A DNA stretch of 64,000 nt from Pseudomonas sp. MM223 (GCA_947090765.1 OX352322.1:2189501-2253500), one strand, 5' to 3'. Shown: positions 40,938 to 50,167, counted from the stretch's first letter. A program made the numbers and translations. The notes: generated by a model not told the origin, from the sequence alone.

Positions 40938-41936
40938 TCACTTGGCCAGCCACTCGACCAGCGTACGGTTGAACCGCACTGGCTCTTCGATCTGCGGGGC
41001 ATGCCCCATGCCTTCGAAGGTGATCAGCTCACCCTTGGGGATCAGCTTGGCCACCTGCGGCCCCAGCTCTGCATACTTGCCCAGCTTCGCCTTCACTTCC
41101 GGTGGTGCGATATCACTGCCGATGGCGGTGGTGTCCTTGTCACCGATCAGCAGCAGGGTCGGCATTTGCAGGTCCTTGAACTCGTGGTACACCGGCTGGG
41201 TGAAGATCATGTCGTAGATCAGTGCCGAGTTCCACGCCACCACTTCATGCCCCGGCCCCTTGTTCAGGCCCACCAGCATCTGTACCCAGCGCTCGTACTC
41301 CGGCTTCCAGCGCCCGGCGTAGTAGGTTTTGCGCTCATACTCGCGCACGCCCTCGGCATCCAGCTTGAGCTCGCGGGCGTACCACTGGTCCACCGTACGG
41401 TAGGGCACGCCCAGGGCTTTCCAGTCTTCCAGGCCAATGGGGTTGACCATGGCCAGGCGCTCCACCTGTTGCGGGTACATCAGCGCATAGCGGGTGGCAA
41501 GCATGCCGCCCGTGGAGTGGCCGAGCACGATGGATTGCTTGATGCCCAGCTGTTCGAGCAAGGCATGGGTGTTGCCCGCCAATTGCTGGAAGCTGTACTG
41601 GTAATGCGCTGGCTTGCTGGAGGTGCAGAAGCCGACCTGGTCGGGGGCGATGACCCGGTAACCGGCCTTGCTCAGCGCGTCGATGGTGGTTTCCCAGGTG
41701 GCGGCGCAGAAGTTTTTGCCGTGCATCAGCACCACGCTGTGGCCGTTGGCCTGGCCTTGTGCAGGGACGTCCATGTAGCCCATCTGCAGGGCCTGGCCCT
41801 GGGACTTGAAGTCAAAATGCTTGAGTGGGTGCGGGTAACTGAAGCCTTCGAGCTGGGGGCCGTAGGTAGGCGATTCGACGGCGAAGGCCGAACCGCTGGC
41901 CAGGCAGGCCAGGGCCAGGGCGGTTGCGCGCAGCAT
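40938..41936 (-). CDS. Exported alpha/beta hydrolase
   Basis: A 332-residue protein with a signal peptide (LRATALALACLASGSAFAVE) and an alpha/beta-hydrolase domain. The oxyanion region is VVLMHGKNFCAATWE, the nucleophile elbow GHSTGG (Ser near residue 144), the acid in LLIGDKDTTAIG, and the catalytic His in FEGMGHAPQIEEP. It is probably a periplasmic esterase/lipase-like enzyme; the substrate is unknown. It is preceded on the same strand by the YqaA-like gene with 75 bases between, and ends next to a REP pair. Confidence 0.87.
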   Translation of the reverse strand: MLRATALALACLASGSAFAVESPTYGPQLEGFSYPHPLKHFDFKSQGQALQMGYMDVPAQGQANGHSVVLMHGKNFCAATWETTIDALSKAGYRVIAPDQVGFCTSSKPAHYQYSFQQLAGNTHALLEQLGIKQSIVLGHSTGGMLATRYALMYPQQVERLAMVNPIGLEDWKALGVPYRTVDQWYARELKLDAEGVREYERKTYYAGRWKPEYERWVQMLVGLNKGPGHEVVAWNSALIYDMIFTQPVYHEFKDLQMPTLLLIGDKDTTAIGSDIAPPEVKAKLGKYAELGPQVAKLIPKGELITFEGMGHAPQIEEPVRFNRTLVEWLAK

Positions 41937-42011
41937 GGGGGCACTCCATGTAGGACCATGTAGGAAAAAAGGAATGTATCAGCCCATGGACCACGCGGAA
42001 CGTGAAAGGTG

Positions 42012-42449
42012 TTACCAGGCGTGAAACCAGCCCAGGGTAACCATTGCCAGCACCGCATAGCGGCCCGCCTTGGCCAGGGTCACCAGCAGCAGGAAGCGCC
42101 AGAACGGCTCGCGCATGATGCCGGCAATCAACGTCAGCGGGTCGCCGATCACCGGCATCCAGCTGAGCAGCAACGACCATTGCCCCCAGCGCTGGTAACG
42201 CTGCTGTGCGCGCTCCAGTTGGGCAGCGCTGAACGGGAACCAGCGTTTGTCACGCAGGTGCTCGACGGCGCGGCCCAGCAGCCAGTTGACGACCGAACCC
42301 AGCACATTGCCCAGGGTGGCCACCAGCAGCAGGGTTGCCCAGGCTTCGGGCTGGCGCAGCAACAGGCCGACCAGTACGGCCTCCGATTGCAACGGCAGCA
42401 GGGTGGCGGCGCCGAAGGCGCTGAGGAACAGCGCCCACAGGCTGAGCAT
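42012..42449 (-). CDS. YqaA family (SNARE-associated/DedA-like) inner-membrane protein
   Basis: A 145-residue membrane protein with the VTT/DedA-like pattern: LFLSAFGAATLLPLQSEAVLVGLL, ATLGNVLGSVVNWLLGR and the conserved SWMPVIGDPLTLIAGIMREPFWRFLLLVTLAKAGRYAVLA. Members have four to five transmembrane segments and a reentrant loop and are thought to move lipids or ions. Its ATG overlaps the stop of the DUF411 gene (TGATG), so it is translationally coupled to the copper-related genes upstream. Confidence 0.87.
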   Translation of the reverse strand: MLSLWALFLSAFGAATLLPLQSEAVLVGLLLRQPEAWATLLLVATLGNVLGSVVNWLLGRAVEHLRDKRWFPFSAAQLERAQQRYQRWGQWSLLLSWMPVIGDPLTLIAGIMREPFWRFLLLVTLAKAGRYAVLAMVTLGWFHAW

Positions 42450-42877
42450 CAGTAGTTGGCTACAACGGTGTCCTGGCCATCCTGGGTTACGCCGATGACC
42501 TGGTAGGCATCCTTGTGGTCACCCATTTCCATGCCGGGCGAGCCCATGGGCATGCCTGGCACGGCCAGGCCCTTGAGGTCGCTGCGCTTGGCCAGCAGGC
42601 GCACCTGCTCGGCCGGCACGTGGCCTTCGACGAACTTGCCGTCGATTACCCCGGTGTGGCACGACGCCAGGCGCGGTGCCACGCCCAGGCGTTGCTTGAC
42701 CGCGCTCATGTTTGGCTCGACGTGGTCGTTGACGGTGAAACCGTTGTCACGCAGGTGGCTGATCCAGGCCTTGCAGCAGCCGCAGTTGGGGTCGCGGTAG
42801 ACGTCGATGGTCTCGGCAGCCTGGGCCAGGCCGGTGATGGCCAGCAGGCCCAGGGTCAGCAAGTGTTTGCGCAGCAT
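42449..42877 (-). CDS. DUF411 domain, metal-related periplasmic protein
   Basis: A 142-residue exported protein. The signal peptide is RKHLLTLGLLAITGLAQAAE; the mature domain starts IDVYRDPNCGCCKAWISHL, in which the CGCC motif resembles a metal- or disulfide-active site, and continues with ASCHTGVIDGKFVEGHVPAEQVRLL. DUF411 proteins are commonly linked to copper resistance operons and may bind or carry copper. It lies directly downstream of copB and overlaps yqaA, forming copA-copB-DUF411-yqaA. The Met-rich end (VPGMPMGSPGMEMGDH) also suggests copper binding. Confidence 0.88.
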   Translation of the reverse strand: MLRKHLLTLGLLAITGLAQAAETIDVYRDPNCGCCKAWISHLRDNGFTVNDHVEPNMSAVKQRLGVAPRLASCHTGVIDGKFVEGHVPAEQVRLLAKRSDLKGLAVPGMPMGSPGMEMGDHKDAYQVIGVTQDGQDTVVANY

Positions 42878-42891
42878 GGTGAAGCACTCCT

Positions 42892-43755
42892 TTAGAAACG
42901 CAGGCGGATACCGGCGACCAGGCGGGTCTGGCCCAGGTCTTCGCCGTCTTCGCGGGCCTGGTTGGCACGCGTGCCGTGCAGGCGGTTGAAACTGACCCCG
43001 ACGTAGGGGGCGAAGCCGCGCGTGATCTCGTAGCGCAGGCGTAGGCCCACCTCGCTGTCGGCCAGCCCCGCGCCTTGCTCGCGCCCGGCATCGTTGCGGC
43101 CGTAGAGGTTGGCTTCCAGGGTCGGTTCCAGTATCCAGCGGTTGGTCAGCAGCATAGCGTAAGCAGCTTCCAGGCGCAGCGCGGTCTGTTGCCGCTCGCC
43201 GGCGTAGGCGGTGGCTTGCAGCTCCAGGCCATACAACGGCGTGCCTTGAATGCCGAAAGCGGCCCAGGCCTGGCCGCTGGCGGGCTTGAAGTCCTGGCGC
43301 AGCCCAGCCACCAGTTCCCACCACGGGTTTACGGCGTGGCCCCACAGCGCCTGCAGTTCGGCCTTGTGGGTCTTGCCCTGTTCGCGTTCGCCTTCCGTGC
43401 GCAGCCACAGGCGGTCGATATCGCCGCCGACCCAGGCCGTGGCGTTCCAGTTCAGGGCACCGCTGCTCTCGAAGGCCTGGTATTCGAGCTTGTCGACCAT
43501 CACTGCCCAGTTCAGCGCCCGGTCGTGCACCTGGTGCCCGGGCAGAGGCGGGAAGGCGGCGCGGCGGTCGGCGTCGGTGATGGCAGGCAGGGGCGTGCGC
43601 GGCTGGCTGGGCGCTGCCGGGCCATGGCCCATGCTTTCATGGTTCATCTGGCCATGGTTCATGTGCTGCATGCCGGCGGCCAGTGCGCGTTCGCTGGCAA
43701 ACAGGGTCAGCAGGGCCACGCCGGCCACGATACTGCGGTTGCGGGTGTCATTCAT
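42892..43755 (-). CDS. copB: Copper resistance outer-membrane protein CopB
   Basis: A 287-residue outer-membrane protein. After the signal peptide (SIVAGVALLTLFASERALAAG) is a Met/His-rich stretch (MQHMNHGQMNHESMGHG) for copper binding, then the CopB beta-barrel (DRALNWAVMVDKLEYQAFESSGALNWNATAWVGGD, YGLELQATAYAGERQQTALRLEA, closing LVAGIRLRF with terminal Phe). The start at 43755 overlaps the copA stop by eight bases. It is shorter than PcoB/CopB proteins with long Met repeats, but complete in the barrel. Confidence 0.9.
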   Translation of the reverse strand: MNDTRNRSIVAGVALLTLFASERALAAGMQHMNHGQMNHESMGHGPAAPSQPRTPLPAITDADRRAAFPPLPGHQVHDRALNWAVMVDKLEYQAFESSGALNWNATAWVGGDIDRLWLRTEGEREQGKTHKAELQALWGHAVNPWWELVAGLRQDFKPASGQAWAAFGIQGTPLYGLELQATAYAGERQQTALRLEAAYAMLLTNRWILEPTLEANLYGRNDAGREQGAGLADSEVGLRLRYEITRGFAPYVGVSFNRLHGTRANQAREDGEDLGQTRLVAGIRLRF

Positions 43756-45448
43756 CGACGCGTACCTCGCGGAACATGCCGGTCTCCATGTGGTAGAGCA
43801 GGTGGCAGTGGTAGGCCCAGCGGCCAAGGGCGTCGGCAGTCACCCGGTAGGCGCGTCGGCTGCCGGGCGGGATATCGATGGTGTGCTTGCGCACCAGAAA
43901 CTGGCCGTGCTCGTCCTCCAGGTCGCTCCACATGCCGTGCAGGTGAATGGGGTGGGTCATCATGGTGTCGTTGACCAGGGTGATGCGCACCCGCTCGCCA
44001 TAGGTGAGGCGCAGCGGCGCGGCATCGCTGAACTTGATCCCGTCGAACGACCAGGCGAAGCGCTCCATGTGGCCGGTCAGGTGCAACTCGATGTCGCGCG
44101 ATGGCGTGCGGCCGTCCGGGTCGGGGTAGGGGCTGCGCAGGTCGGCGTAGGTCAGCACGCGGCGGCCATTGTTGCGCAGGCCGATGCCGGGGTCGGCCAG
44201 GTTGGCGCGCGGGGCCATGGTTTGCATGTCCACCAGCGGGTTGCCGGTTTCACTGGCCGGGTGCTGCTGCATCGCCGACATGGCGGCGTGGTCCATGCCG
44301 GCCATGTTGCCGTGGTCCATGCCCGCCATGGCGCCCATCCCGCCGTGGCCCATGTCGTCCATGCTCAGCACCGGGCGTGGGTCGGGTGCAGGCACTGCGG
44401 CCTGCAACCCGGCGGCGCGGGCCAGGGTGCCGCGGGCGAAGCCGGTGCGGTCCATGCTCTGGGCGAACAGAGTGTAGGCGGGCAGGTCGCCCACGGTCAC
44501 CAGCACGTCATAGGTCTCGGCCACGGCAATGCGCAGCTCATCCACGCTCACCGGTGTTACCGGCAAGCCATCGGCGGCGATCACCGTCAGCTTCAACCCG
44601 GGGATGCGGAAATCGAAGTAGGTCATGGCCGACGCGTTGATCAGCCGCAGGCGCACGGTTTCGCCCGGTTGGAACAGGCAGGTGAAGTTACCCTCCGGCG
44701 GCTGGCCGTTGAGCAGGTAGGTGTAGGTGGCGGCGCTGATATCGGCGAGGTCGGTAGGGCTCATGCGCATGCGCGCCCAGGCCGCACGCTCGGCGACGGT
44801 GGGGCGCCAGCCGTTGTCGGCCACGTCTTCGATGAAATCGCCGACCGTGCGCTTGTGGTAGTTGTACGCGTCGGACTGCTTCTTCAGGGTGGCCATCAGC
44901 TGTTCCGGCGCCTGGTCCGACCAGTCGCTGAACAGCAGCACATGGTCGCGCTGGTAGTGGTGCGGTTCGGGTTCGTGCGGCTCGATCACGATGGCCCCGT
45001 ATACCCCGGCCTGTTCCTGCAGCCCCGAATGGCTGTGGTACCAGTAGGTTCCGCTTTGGCGCAGGGTGAACCGGTACAGGTAGTCGCCGCCGGGTTCGAT
45101 GCCGGCGAAGCTCAGGCCAGGTACGCCGTCCATGTTGGCTGGCAGGATGATGCCGTGCCAGTGGATCGAGGTGTCCTGCGCCAGGCGGTTGCGTACGCGC
45201 AGGCTCACGGTGTCGCCTTCGCGCCAGCGCAGCAGTGGGCCGGGCAGGCTGTTGTTGATGGTCAGTGCGGTGCGCGGGTGGCCGGTGATGTTGACCGGGG
45301 TCTGGCCAATGAACAGCTCGAAGTGCTGGCCGGCCAGGTCCTGGCCTTCGGCGGCCTGGGCCAGCGGGCGCCACAGCCCCAGGCCCGCCAGTGTGGTGGC
45401 GGCGCCCAGGCCTTTGACGAAGGTGCGGCGGGTGGGGTTGCGCAACAT
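43748..45448 (-). CDS. copA: Copper resistance multicopper oxidase CopA
   Basis: A 566-residue periplasmic multicopper oxidase. A Tat-type signal (NPTRRTFVKGLGAA) is followed by three cupredoxin domains. Copper ligands: HWHG (His96, His98), YWYHSHSG (His138, His140), HPIHLHG and YHCHLLYHMETGM near the C-terminus for the type 1/2/3 centres. A Met/His-rich loop (DDMGHGGMGAMAGMDHGNM, about residues 363-395) is the CopA/PcoA feature for binding extra copper. It oxidises or sequesters periplasmic Cu(I). It is the first gene of copA-copB-DUF411-yqaA. Confidence 0.93.
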   Translation of the reverse strand: MLRNPTRRTFVKGLGAATTLAGLGLWRPLAQAAEGQDLAGQHFELFIGQTPVNITGHPRTALTINNSLPGPLLRWREGDTVSLRVRNRLAQDTSIHWHGIILPANMDGVPGLSFAGIEPGGDYLYRFTLRQSGTYWYHSHSGLQEQAGVYGAIVIEPHEPEPHHYQRDHVLLFSDWSDQAPEQLMATLKKQSDAYNYHKRTVGDFIEDVADNGWRPTVAERAAWARMRMSPTDLADISAATYTYLLNGQPPEGNFTCLFQPGETVRLRLINASAMTYFDFRIPGLKLTVIAADGLPVTPVSVDELRIAVAETYDVLVTVGDLPAYTLFAQSMDRTGFARGTLARAAGLQAAVPAPDPRPVLSMDDMGHGGMGAMAGMDHGNMAGMDHAAMSAMQQHPASETGNPLVDMQTMAPRANLADPGIGLRNNGRRVLTYADLRSPYPDPDGRTPSRDIELHLTGHMERFAWSFDGIKFSDAAPLRLTYGERVRITLVNDTMMTHPIHLHGMWSDLEDEHGQFLVRKHTIDIPPGSRRAYRVTADALGRWAYHCHLLYHMETGMFREVRVDE

Positions 45449-45514
45449 GGCGTGGCCTCATGCGGGGGAGCCACGATGGTCGCTGCAGGTGCCTGTCAGG
45501 TAGCTGAGGCACAC

Positions 45515-45530
45515 ATTACAGCGTTGTCAG
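45515..45530. promoter_or_regulatory. Candidate CopR (cop box) site before copA
   Basis: Read on the minus strand, CTGACA-ACGC-TGTAAT is an interrupted dyad resembling the TGACAnnnnTGTAAT-type boxes of CopR/CusR-family response regulators. It lies about 67 bases upstream of the copA start and overlaps the final codons of the U32 gene, so copA probably has its own copper-inducible promoter there. copR/copS are not in the window. Confidence 0.45.
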
Positions 45531-46861
45531 CTTGCCACCTCGTCGGCGCGCAGGTCGCGCATCAGCAGGGCGTAGTCCAGTGCGACCTGCTCCGGGATGG
45601 GCAGGTACACCACATGGCCGTCGCCGGGCGCCACGTCGACGGCCTGCAGCTGGCGGTTGCACAGGCGATGGAGGTCGAAGTGGTAGTTACCACGCGGGGT
45701 CATCAGCTCCAGGTGGTCACCCACGGCAAAGCGGTTTTTCACCTTGACCTCGGCCAGGCCATCGACACGCACGCCGGTCAGTTCACCAACGAACTGCTGG
45801 CGGTCCGAGACCGAATTGCCGCGCTGGTAGTTCTGGTATTCGTCGTGCACGTGACGGCGCAGGAAACCTTCGGTGTAGCCGCGTTGCGCGAGGGATTCGA
45901 GGTTGCTCATCAAGGCCCGGTCGAACGGCCGCCCGGCCACGGCGTCGTCGATCGCCTGGCGGTATGACTGTACTGCACGGGCGCAATAGAAGTGCGACTT
46001 GGTGCGGCCTTCGATTTTCAGCGAATGCACGCCCATGCCGGCCAGGCGCTCGACGTGCTGGATGGCGCGCAGGTCCTTGGCGTTCATGATGTAGGTACCG
46101 TGCTCATCTTCGAACGCCGGCATTTCGGTGCCGGGGCGGTTGCTTTCCTGCAGCAGGAAAACCTGCCCGGTAGGGGCGCCCAGGCCAAGGGTGGGCTGCA
46201 CTTCGCGCACGATGTCGCCGGTGGCGTTCTCGGTGGCCGGCGTGGCGTCGTACTTCCAGCGGCAGGCGTTGGTGCAAGTGCCCTGGTTGGCGTCACGCTT
46301 GTTGAGGTAGCCCGACAGCAGGCAACGGCCCGAGTAGGCCATGCACAGCGCGCCGTGGACGAACACCTCTAGCTCCATGCCCGGCACCTGCTGGCGGATT
46401 TCCTCGATCTCCTCCAGGGACAGCTCGCGCGACAGGATCACCCGGCTCAGGCCCATTTGCTGCCAGAACTGCACGCTGGCCCAGTTGACTGTGTTGGCTT
46501 GCACCGACAGGTGCACCGGCATCTGCGGGAAGTGCTGGCGTACCAGCATGATCAGGCCGGGATCGGACATGATCAGCGCGTCTGGTGCCATGTCGATGAC
46601 CGGTGCCAGGTCCTTGAGGAAGGTCTTGAGCTTGGCGTTGTGCGGGGCGATGTTGACCACCACGTAGAAGCGCTTGCCCAGGGCATGCGCCTCCTGGATG
46701 CCCAGCGCCAGGTTGGCGTGGTCGAATTCGTTGTTGCGCACCCGCAAGCTGTAGCGCGGCTGGCCGGCGTAGACCGCGTCGGCGCCGTAGGCAAAGGCGT
46801 AGCGCATGGTCTTGAGGGTGCCGGCAGGGGCCAGCAGTTCGGGCTTGGCAGTAGGGTTCAT
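45527..46861 (-). CDS. Peptidase U32 family protein, TrhP/YegQ type
   Basis: A 444-residue protein. The N-terminal domain reads KPELLAPAGTLKTMRYAFAYGADAVYAGQPRYSLRVRNNEF; the U32 signature region is ELEVFVHGALCMAYSGRCLLSGYLNKRDANQGTCTNACRWKY with conserved Cys residues; NAKDLRAIQHVERLAGMGVHSLKIEGRTKSHFYC follows. This is the pattern of YegQ (TrhP), which in E. coli takes part in prephenate-dependent hydroxylation of U34 in tRNA, not proteolysis. The ATG at 46861 is chosen (MNPTAKPELLAPAG); in-frame sequence upstream is unlike the family. Confidence 0.88.
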   Translation of the reverse strand: MNPTAKPELLAPAGTLKTMRYAFAYGADAVYAGQPRYSLRVRNNEFDHANLALGIQEAHALGKRFYVVVNIAPHNAKLKTFLKDLAPVIDMAPDALIMSDPGLIMLVRQHFPQMPVHLSVQANTVNWASVQFWQQMGLSRVILSRELSLEEIEEIRQQVPGMELEVFVHGALCMAYSGRCLLSGYLNKRDANQGTCTNACRWKYDATPATENATGDIVREVQPTLGLGAPTGQVFLLQESNRPGTEMPAFEDEHGTYIMNAKDLRAIQHVERLAGMGVHSLKIEGRTKSHFYCARAVQSYRQAIDDAVAGRPFDRALMSNLESLAQRGYTEGFLRRHVHDEYQNYQRGNSVSDRQQFVGELTGVRVDGLAEVKVKNRFAVGDHLELMTPRGNYHFDLHRLCNRQLQAVDVAPGDGHVVYLPIPEQVALDYALLMRDLRADEVAS

Positions 46862-46994
46862 GTGCGCACCGGGGCAAAAAGGCCGGGATGCTAGGGGCGA
46901 TGGACAAGGCGCGTATTGATTTGCGTCAAGTGAGCACGGCACTTTTGCCCATGTGCCGTGCACTAATCACTCACTAGCCATGTGAGGAACTGCG

Positions 46995-48059
46995 ATGAAC
47001 GAAACCGCGCTACAGAACAAAGCCCTGGCAGTCCTCCTGGCGCTGGTGACCATTGCCTTCTTCTGGATCCTGCTGCCGTACTACGGCGCCATTTTCTGGG
47101 CGGTGATCCTCGGCATCCTGTTCGCCCCGCTGCAACGCCACCTGCTGATCCGCTTCGGGCGGCGGCGCAACCTGGCCGCGGCCACGACCACCCTGGTGTG
47201 CCTGTTGGTGGCCATCCTGCCGGTAATCATCACCAGTGCGCTGCTGGTACAGGAGGGCGCCACGCTGTACCAGCGTATCGAGAGCGGGCAGCTGGACATT
47301 GCCGGTTACGTCGAGCGCGGCAAGGACATGCTCCCGGCATTTGCCCAGCATGGCCTGGACAACATGGGCATGGGCAACCTCGACGGCTTGCGTGACAAGA
47401 TCACCAAGTGGGCAACCCAGGGTAGCCAGGCGTTGGCCACCCAGGCCTTCAGCTTTGGCCAGGGCACGTTCGAGTTCGTGATCAGCTTTGGCATCATGAT
47501 GTACCTGCTGTTTTTCTTCCTGCGTGACGGCCCGGAAGTGGCCCGCCGGGTAAGGCTGGCGGTGCCGCTGCCCGAGCACCAGAAGCGCCGTTTGCAGCTG
47601 AAGTTCAACCGTGTGGTACGGGCGACGGTGAAAGGCAACGTGTTGGTGGCCATTACCCAAGGGGCGTTGGGCGGCTTTATCTTCTGGGTACTGGATATCC
47701 CCAGTGCGCTGGTGTGGGCGGTGCTGATGGCGTTTCTGTCGCTGCTGCCAGCGGTGGGCGCGGGCATCATCTGGGCGCCGGTGGCCGCGTATTTCCTGCT
47801 GACCGGGGCGATACTGCCGGGGATTGTCCTGACCGCGTTCGGGGTGCTGGTGATTGGCCTGGTGGACAACGTGTTGCGGCCGATCCTGGTGGGCAAGGAT
47901 ACGCGCATGCCGGACTACCTGATTTTGGTGTCGACGCTGGGTGGCCTGGCGGTGTTCGGGCTCAACGGCTTTGTGATCGGGCCATTGATCGCTGCGCTGT
48001 TCGTGTCCAGCTGGGCGATCTTTGCCGCGACCAAGCCGCAGGTGCAATTGCCGCAGTGA
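46995..48059 (+). CDS. AI-2E family transporter (PF01594-type membrane protein)
   Basis: A 354-residue integral membrane protein with about eight transmembrane segments. Typical stretches are LPYYGAIFWAVILGILFAPLQRHLL, FVISFGIMMYLLFFFLRDGPEV, and the C-terminal half with ALGGFIFWVLDIPSALVWAVLMAFLSLLPAVGAGIIWAPVAAYFLL and GLVDNVLRPILVGKDTRMPDYLILVSTLGGLAVFGLNGFVIGPLIAALF. These are the conserved marks of the YdiK/TqsA family, whose members move small molecules or act in Na+/H+ exchange; transport of AI-2 itself is not implied. The gene starts 19 bases after a short AT-rich leader and is divergent from the U32 gene. Confidence 0.9.
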   Translation: MNETALQNKALAVLLALVTIAFFWILLPYYGAIFWAVILGILFAPLQRHLLIRFGRRRNLAAATTTLVCLLVAILPVIITSALLVQEGATLYQRIESGQLDIAGYVERGKDMLPAFAQHGLDNMGMGNLDGLRDKITKWATQGSQALATQAFSFGQGTFEFVISFGIMMYLLFFFLRDGPEVARRVRLAVPLPEHQKRRLQLKFNRVVRATVKGNVLVAITQGALGGFIFWVLDIPSALVWAVLMAFLSLLPAVGAGIIWAPVAAYFLLTGAILPGIVLTAFGVLVIGLVDNVLRPILVGKDTRMPDYLILVSTLGGLAVFGLNGFVIGPLIAALFVSSWAIFAATKPQVQLPQ

Positions 48060-48068
48060 GGGCGCAAG

Positions 48069-48187
48069 TGGGGCCGCTTTGCGGCCCATCGCCAGCAAGC
48101 CGCTCCCACAGGTACTGCGCCAATCTTGAAAGCTGCGCTGTCCCTGTGGGAGCTGGCTTGCCGGCGATGGGCTGCAAAGCAGCCCCA
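48069..48187. repeat. REP pair after the AI-2E family gene
   Basis: GGGGCCGCTTTGCGGCC/CATCGCC on the left and TGGGAGCTGGCTTGCCGG/CGATGGGCTGCAAAGCAGCCCC on the right in inverted orientation. The right element is of the GGCTTGCCGGCGATGGGC family, the left of a mixed type. It separates two convergent genes. Confidence 0.82.
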
Positions 48188-48196
48188 CTGGCCGGG

Positions 48197-49024
48197 TCAG
48201 GAAGTTTGCGGCATCTCGCCTTTGGCCAGGCGTCGGTTGATGTCGGCAATCACTTCAGGCAGCTCGTTGATGGTGTCGATCAGGTAGTGCGGGCGCGAGC
48301 CGGCAAACAGTGCGTGGATGCGCGCACGTTCGCTTTCCAGCTTCTTGGCACTCAGTGCGCGGAAGCCTTCCCAGGTCAGGCCCAGGGCGTTGCCCGAGCA
48401 CACCAGGGCCACGGTCCACATGCCGGCGCGGCGGCCCTCAAGAATACCCGGCACGGTGTCGTCGACCTTTACGCAGGCCGCCACATCGTCAATGCCCAGT
48501 GCTATCACGTTGGCCAGGGCCTGGGCCGGCCATGGTCGGCCGTTCGGGGTTTCGTCGGTGGCCACCACATGGTCGGCCACGTAGCCGTTCTGCGCGGCCA
48601 GCGCCACCACCTTGTCCATCACCACTTTCGGGTAGCCCGAGCACGAACCGATCTTCAGGCCGTCCTGGCGCAGCCCGGTGAGGGTCTCCAGGGCGCCGGG
48701 GATCAGTGCCGAGTGCACGGCGATTTTTTCGATCTGCAAGGGCATGAAACGGTTGTAGATGGCAGTAACGTCATCGTCGGTGGGGGTGCGGCCGAATACC
48801 TTGCGGTAGCGCTCGGCAATTTCCGGCACGTCGCACAGGGTGCGGATGTGGTCCCATTTGCCCATGCCCATCGGGCCTCGGGCCTCCTCGATGGACACCT
48901 GCACGTCGAACTCGGCGAAGGCTTCGACAAAGATCTGGGTAGGGGCGAAGGAGCCGAAATCGACCACGGTGCCGGCCCAGTCGAGGATGGCGGCTTGCAG
49001 CTGGGTAGGGTTGCTGTAGTTCAT
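48197..49024 (-). CDS. phnX: Phosphonoacetaldehyde hydrolase
   Basis: A 275-residue HAD-superfamily enzyme that splits phosphonoacetaldehyde into acetaldehyde and phosphate. The nucleophile Asp15 is in [14 protein letters not shown] (DxAGT form), the Schiff-base Lys56 in [12 protein letters not shown], and other HAD motifs in [14 protein letters not shown] and [11 protein letters not shown]. It is downstream of phnW, 36 bases away, and completes the two-step 2-aminoethylphosphonate degradation. The ATG at 49024 is preferred over the upstream 49054. Confidence 0.93.
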   Translation of the reverse strand: MNYSNPTQLQAAILDWAGTVVDFGSFAPTQIFVEAFAEFDVQVSIEEARGPMGMGKWDHIRTLCDVPEIAERYRKVFGRTPTDDDVTAIYNRFMPLQIEKIAVHSALIPGALETLTGLRQDGLKIGSCSGYPKVVMDKVVALAAQNGYVADHVVATDETPNGRPWPAQALANVIALGIDDVAACVKVDDTVPGILEGRRAGMWTVALVCSGNALGLTWEGFRALSAKKLESERARIHALFAGSRPHYLIDTINELPEVIADINRRLAKGEMPQTS

Positions 49025-49060
49025 GTGCGCTATTTCCTGAATTCGGGTGGGCAAAGGGGG

Positions 49061-50167
49061 TCAGATGTCCAGCACTTCCATTTCCCGCAGCACATCGGCC
49101 ACGGCATTCACGGCGGCTTGCATGCCGTCCGGGCCGACCACACCGATGCAACCGACGCGGAAGGTTTCAACCTGGGTCAGCTTGCCCGGGTAGAGGATGA
49201 AGCCCTTGGCCTTGACCCGCTCGTAGAAGTCCTTGAACTGGTAGCGGGCATCGTTCGGTGCGTGGAACGTGACAATGATCGGCGCCTGGATCTCGGCCGG
49301 CAGGAAGCTGCGCAGGCCGATGGCGGCCATGCCGTCGAGCAGGGTCTTGCAGTTGTCGGCGTAGCGTTGGTGGCGGGCTGGCAGGCCACCTTCTTCGTTG
49401 TATTGCTGCAGTGCTTCGTGCAGGGCCGCGACCACGTGGGTGGGTGGGGTGAAGCGCCACTGGCCGGTCTTGGCCATGTAGGTGTGCTGGTCGTGCAGGT
49501 CCATGGCCAGCGAGTGGGCGTTGCCTTCGGCAGCGGCCAGGGCGGTTTTTTCGGCGAACACGAAGCCCATGCCCGGTACGCCTTCCAGGCACTTGCCGGA
49601 GGCGGCGATCAGCGCTTCGAAGGGGATTTCGCGGGCATCGACAGGCAATGCGCCGAACGAGCTCATGGCATCGATGATCAGGCGCTTGCCGTGGCGTTTG
49701 ATCACCTGTGCGATCTCGGGCAGCGGGTTGAGGATGCCGGTGCTGGTTTCGCAGTGGATCAATGCCACGTGGGTCACGGCCGGGTCGGCAGCCAGCAGGC
49801 GGTCGACATCGGCGGCGGTGGTCGGTTGGTCTTCGGCGGTTTCGAAGGTGCTGTAGGTACGGCCCAGCACTTTGCAGATTTTCGCCAGGCGTTGGCCATA
49901 AGCGCCGTTGATCAGCACCAGGACCTTGCCATCGCGTGGCACCAGGGTGCCGATGGCCGCTTCCACGGCGAAGGTGCCGCTGCCTTGCAGGGGTACGCAG
50001 TGGTGGCTGGCGCTGCCGTCGATGATCGCCAGCAGTTGTTCGCAGACGCTGGCGGTCAGTTGGTTGAAATCACGGTCCCAGGAGCCCCAGTCCACCAGCA
50101 TGGCTTGGCGGGTGCGGATTGATGTGGTCAGGGGACCTGGGGTCAGCAGAATCGGGGCGTTGCTCAT
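49061..50167 (-). CDS. phnW: 2-aminoethylphosphonate:pyruvate transaminase
   Basis: A 368-residue class V PLP aminotransferase. Marks are [28 protein letters not shown] at the N-terminus, [34 protein letters not shown], the Asp in [15 protein letters not shown], and the PLP-binding Lys in [19 protein letters not shown] (about residue 191). It makes phosphonoacetaldehyde and alanine, used by PhnX next door. The ATG at 50167 begins the conserved [14 protein letters not shown] LysR-type regulator is divergent, now frameshifted. Confidence 0.93.
   Translation of the reverse strand: MSNAPILLTPGPLTTSIRTRQAMLVDWGSWDRDFNQLTASVCEQLLAIIDGSASHHCVPLQGSGTFAVEAAIGTLVPRDGKVLVLINGAYGQRLAKICKVLGRTYSTFETAEDQPTTAADVDRLLAADPAVTHVALIHCETSTGILNPLPEIAQVIKRHGKRLIIDAMSSFGALPVDAREIPFEALIAASGKCLEGVPGMGFVFAEKTALAAAEGNAHSLAMDLHDQHTYMAKTGQWRFTPPTHVVAALHEALQQYNEEGGLPARHQRYADNCKTLLDGMAAIGLRSFLPAEIQAPIIVTFHAPNDARYQFKDFYERVKAKGFILYPGKLTQVETFRVGCIGVVGPDGMQAAVNAVADVLREMEVLDI

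Noticed and set aside
43250..45967. A 905-codon open frame on the plus strand opposite copA, copB and part of the U32 gene
   Set aside because: It crosses the ends of three recognised minus-strand genes and has no domain; a GC-rich antisense artefact.
8494..48187. Repeated inverted elements considered as a CRISPR array or attachment sites
   Set aside because: They are dispersed, not tandem; spacers are not regular and no cas genes are present. They fit REP elements.
47714..50122. An 802-codon plus-strand frame opposite phnX and phnW
   Set aside because: It starts inside the AI-2E family gene, passes through a REP pair and lies antisense to two well supported enzymes.
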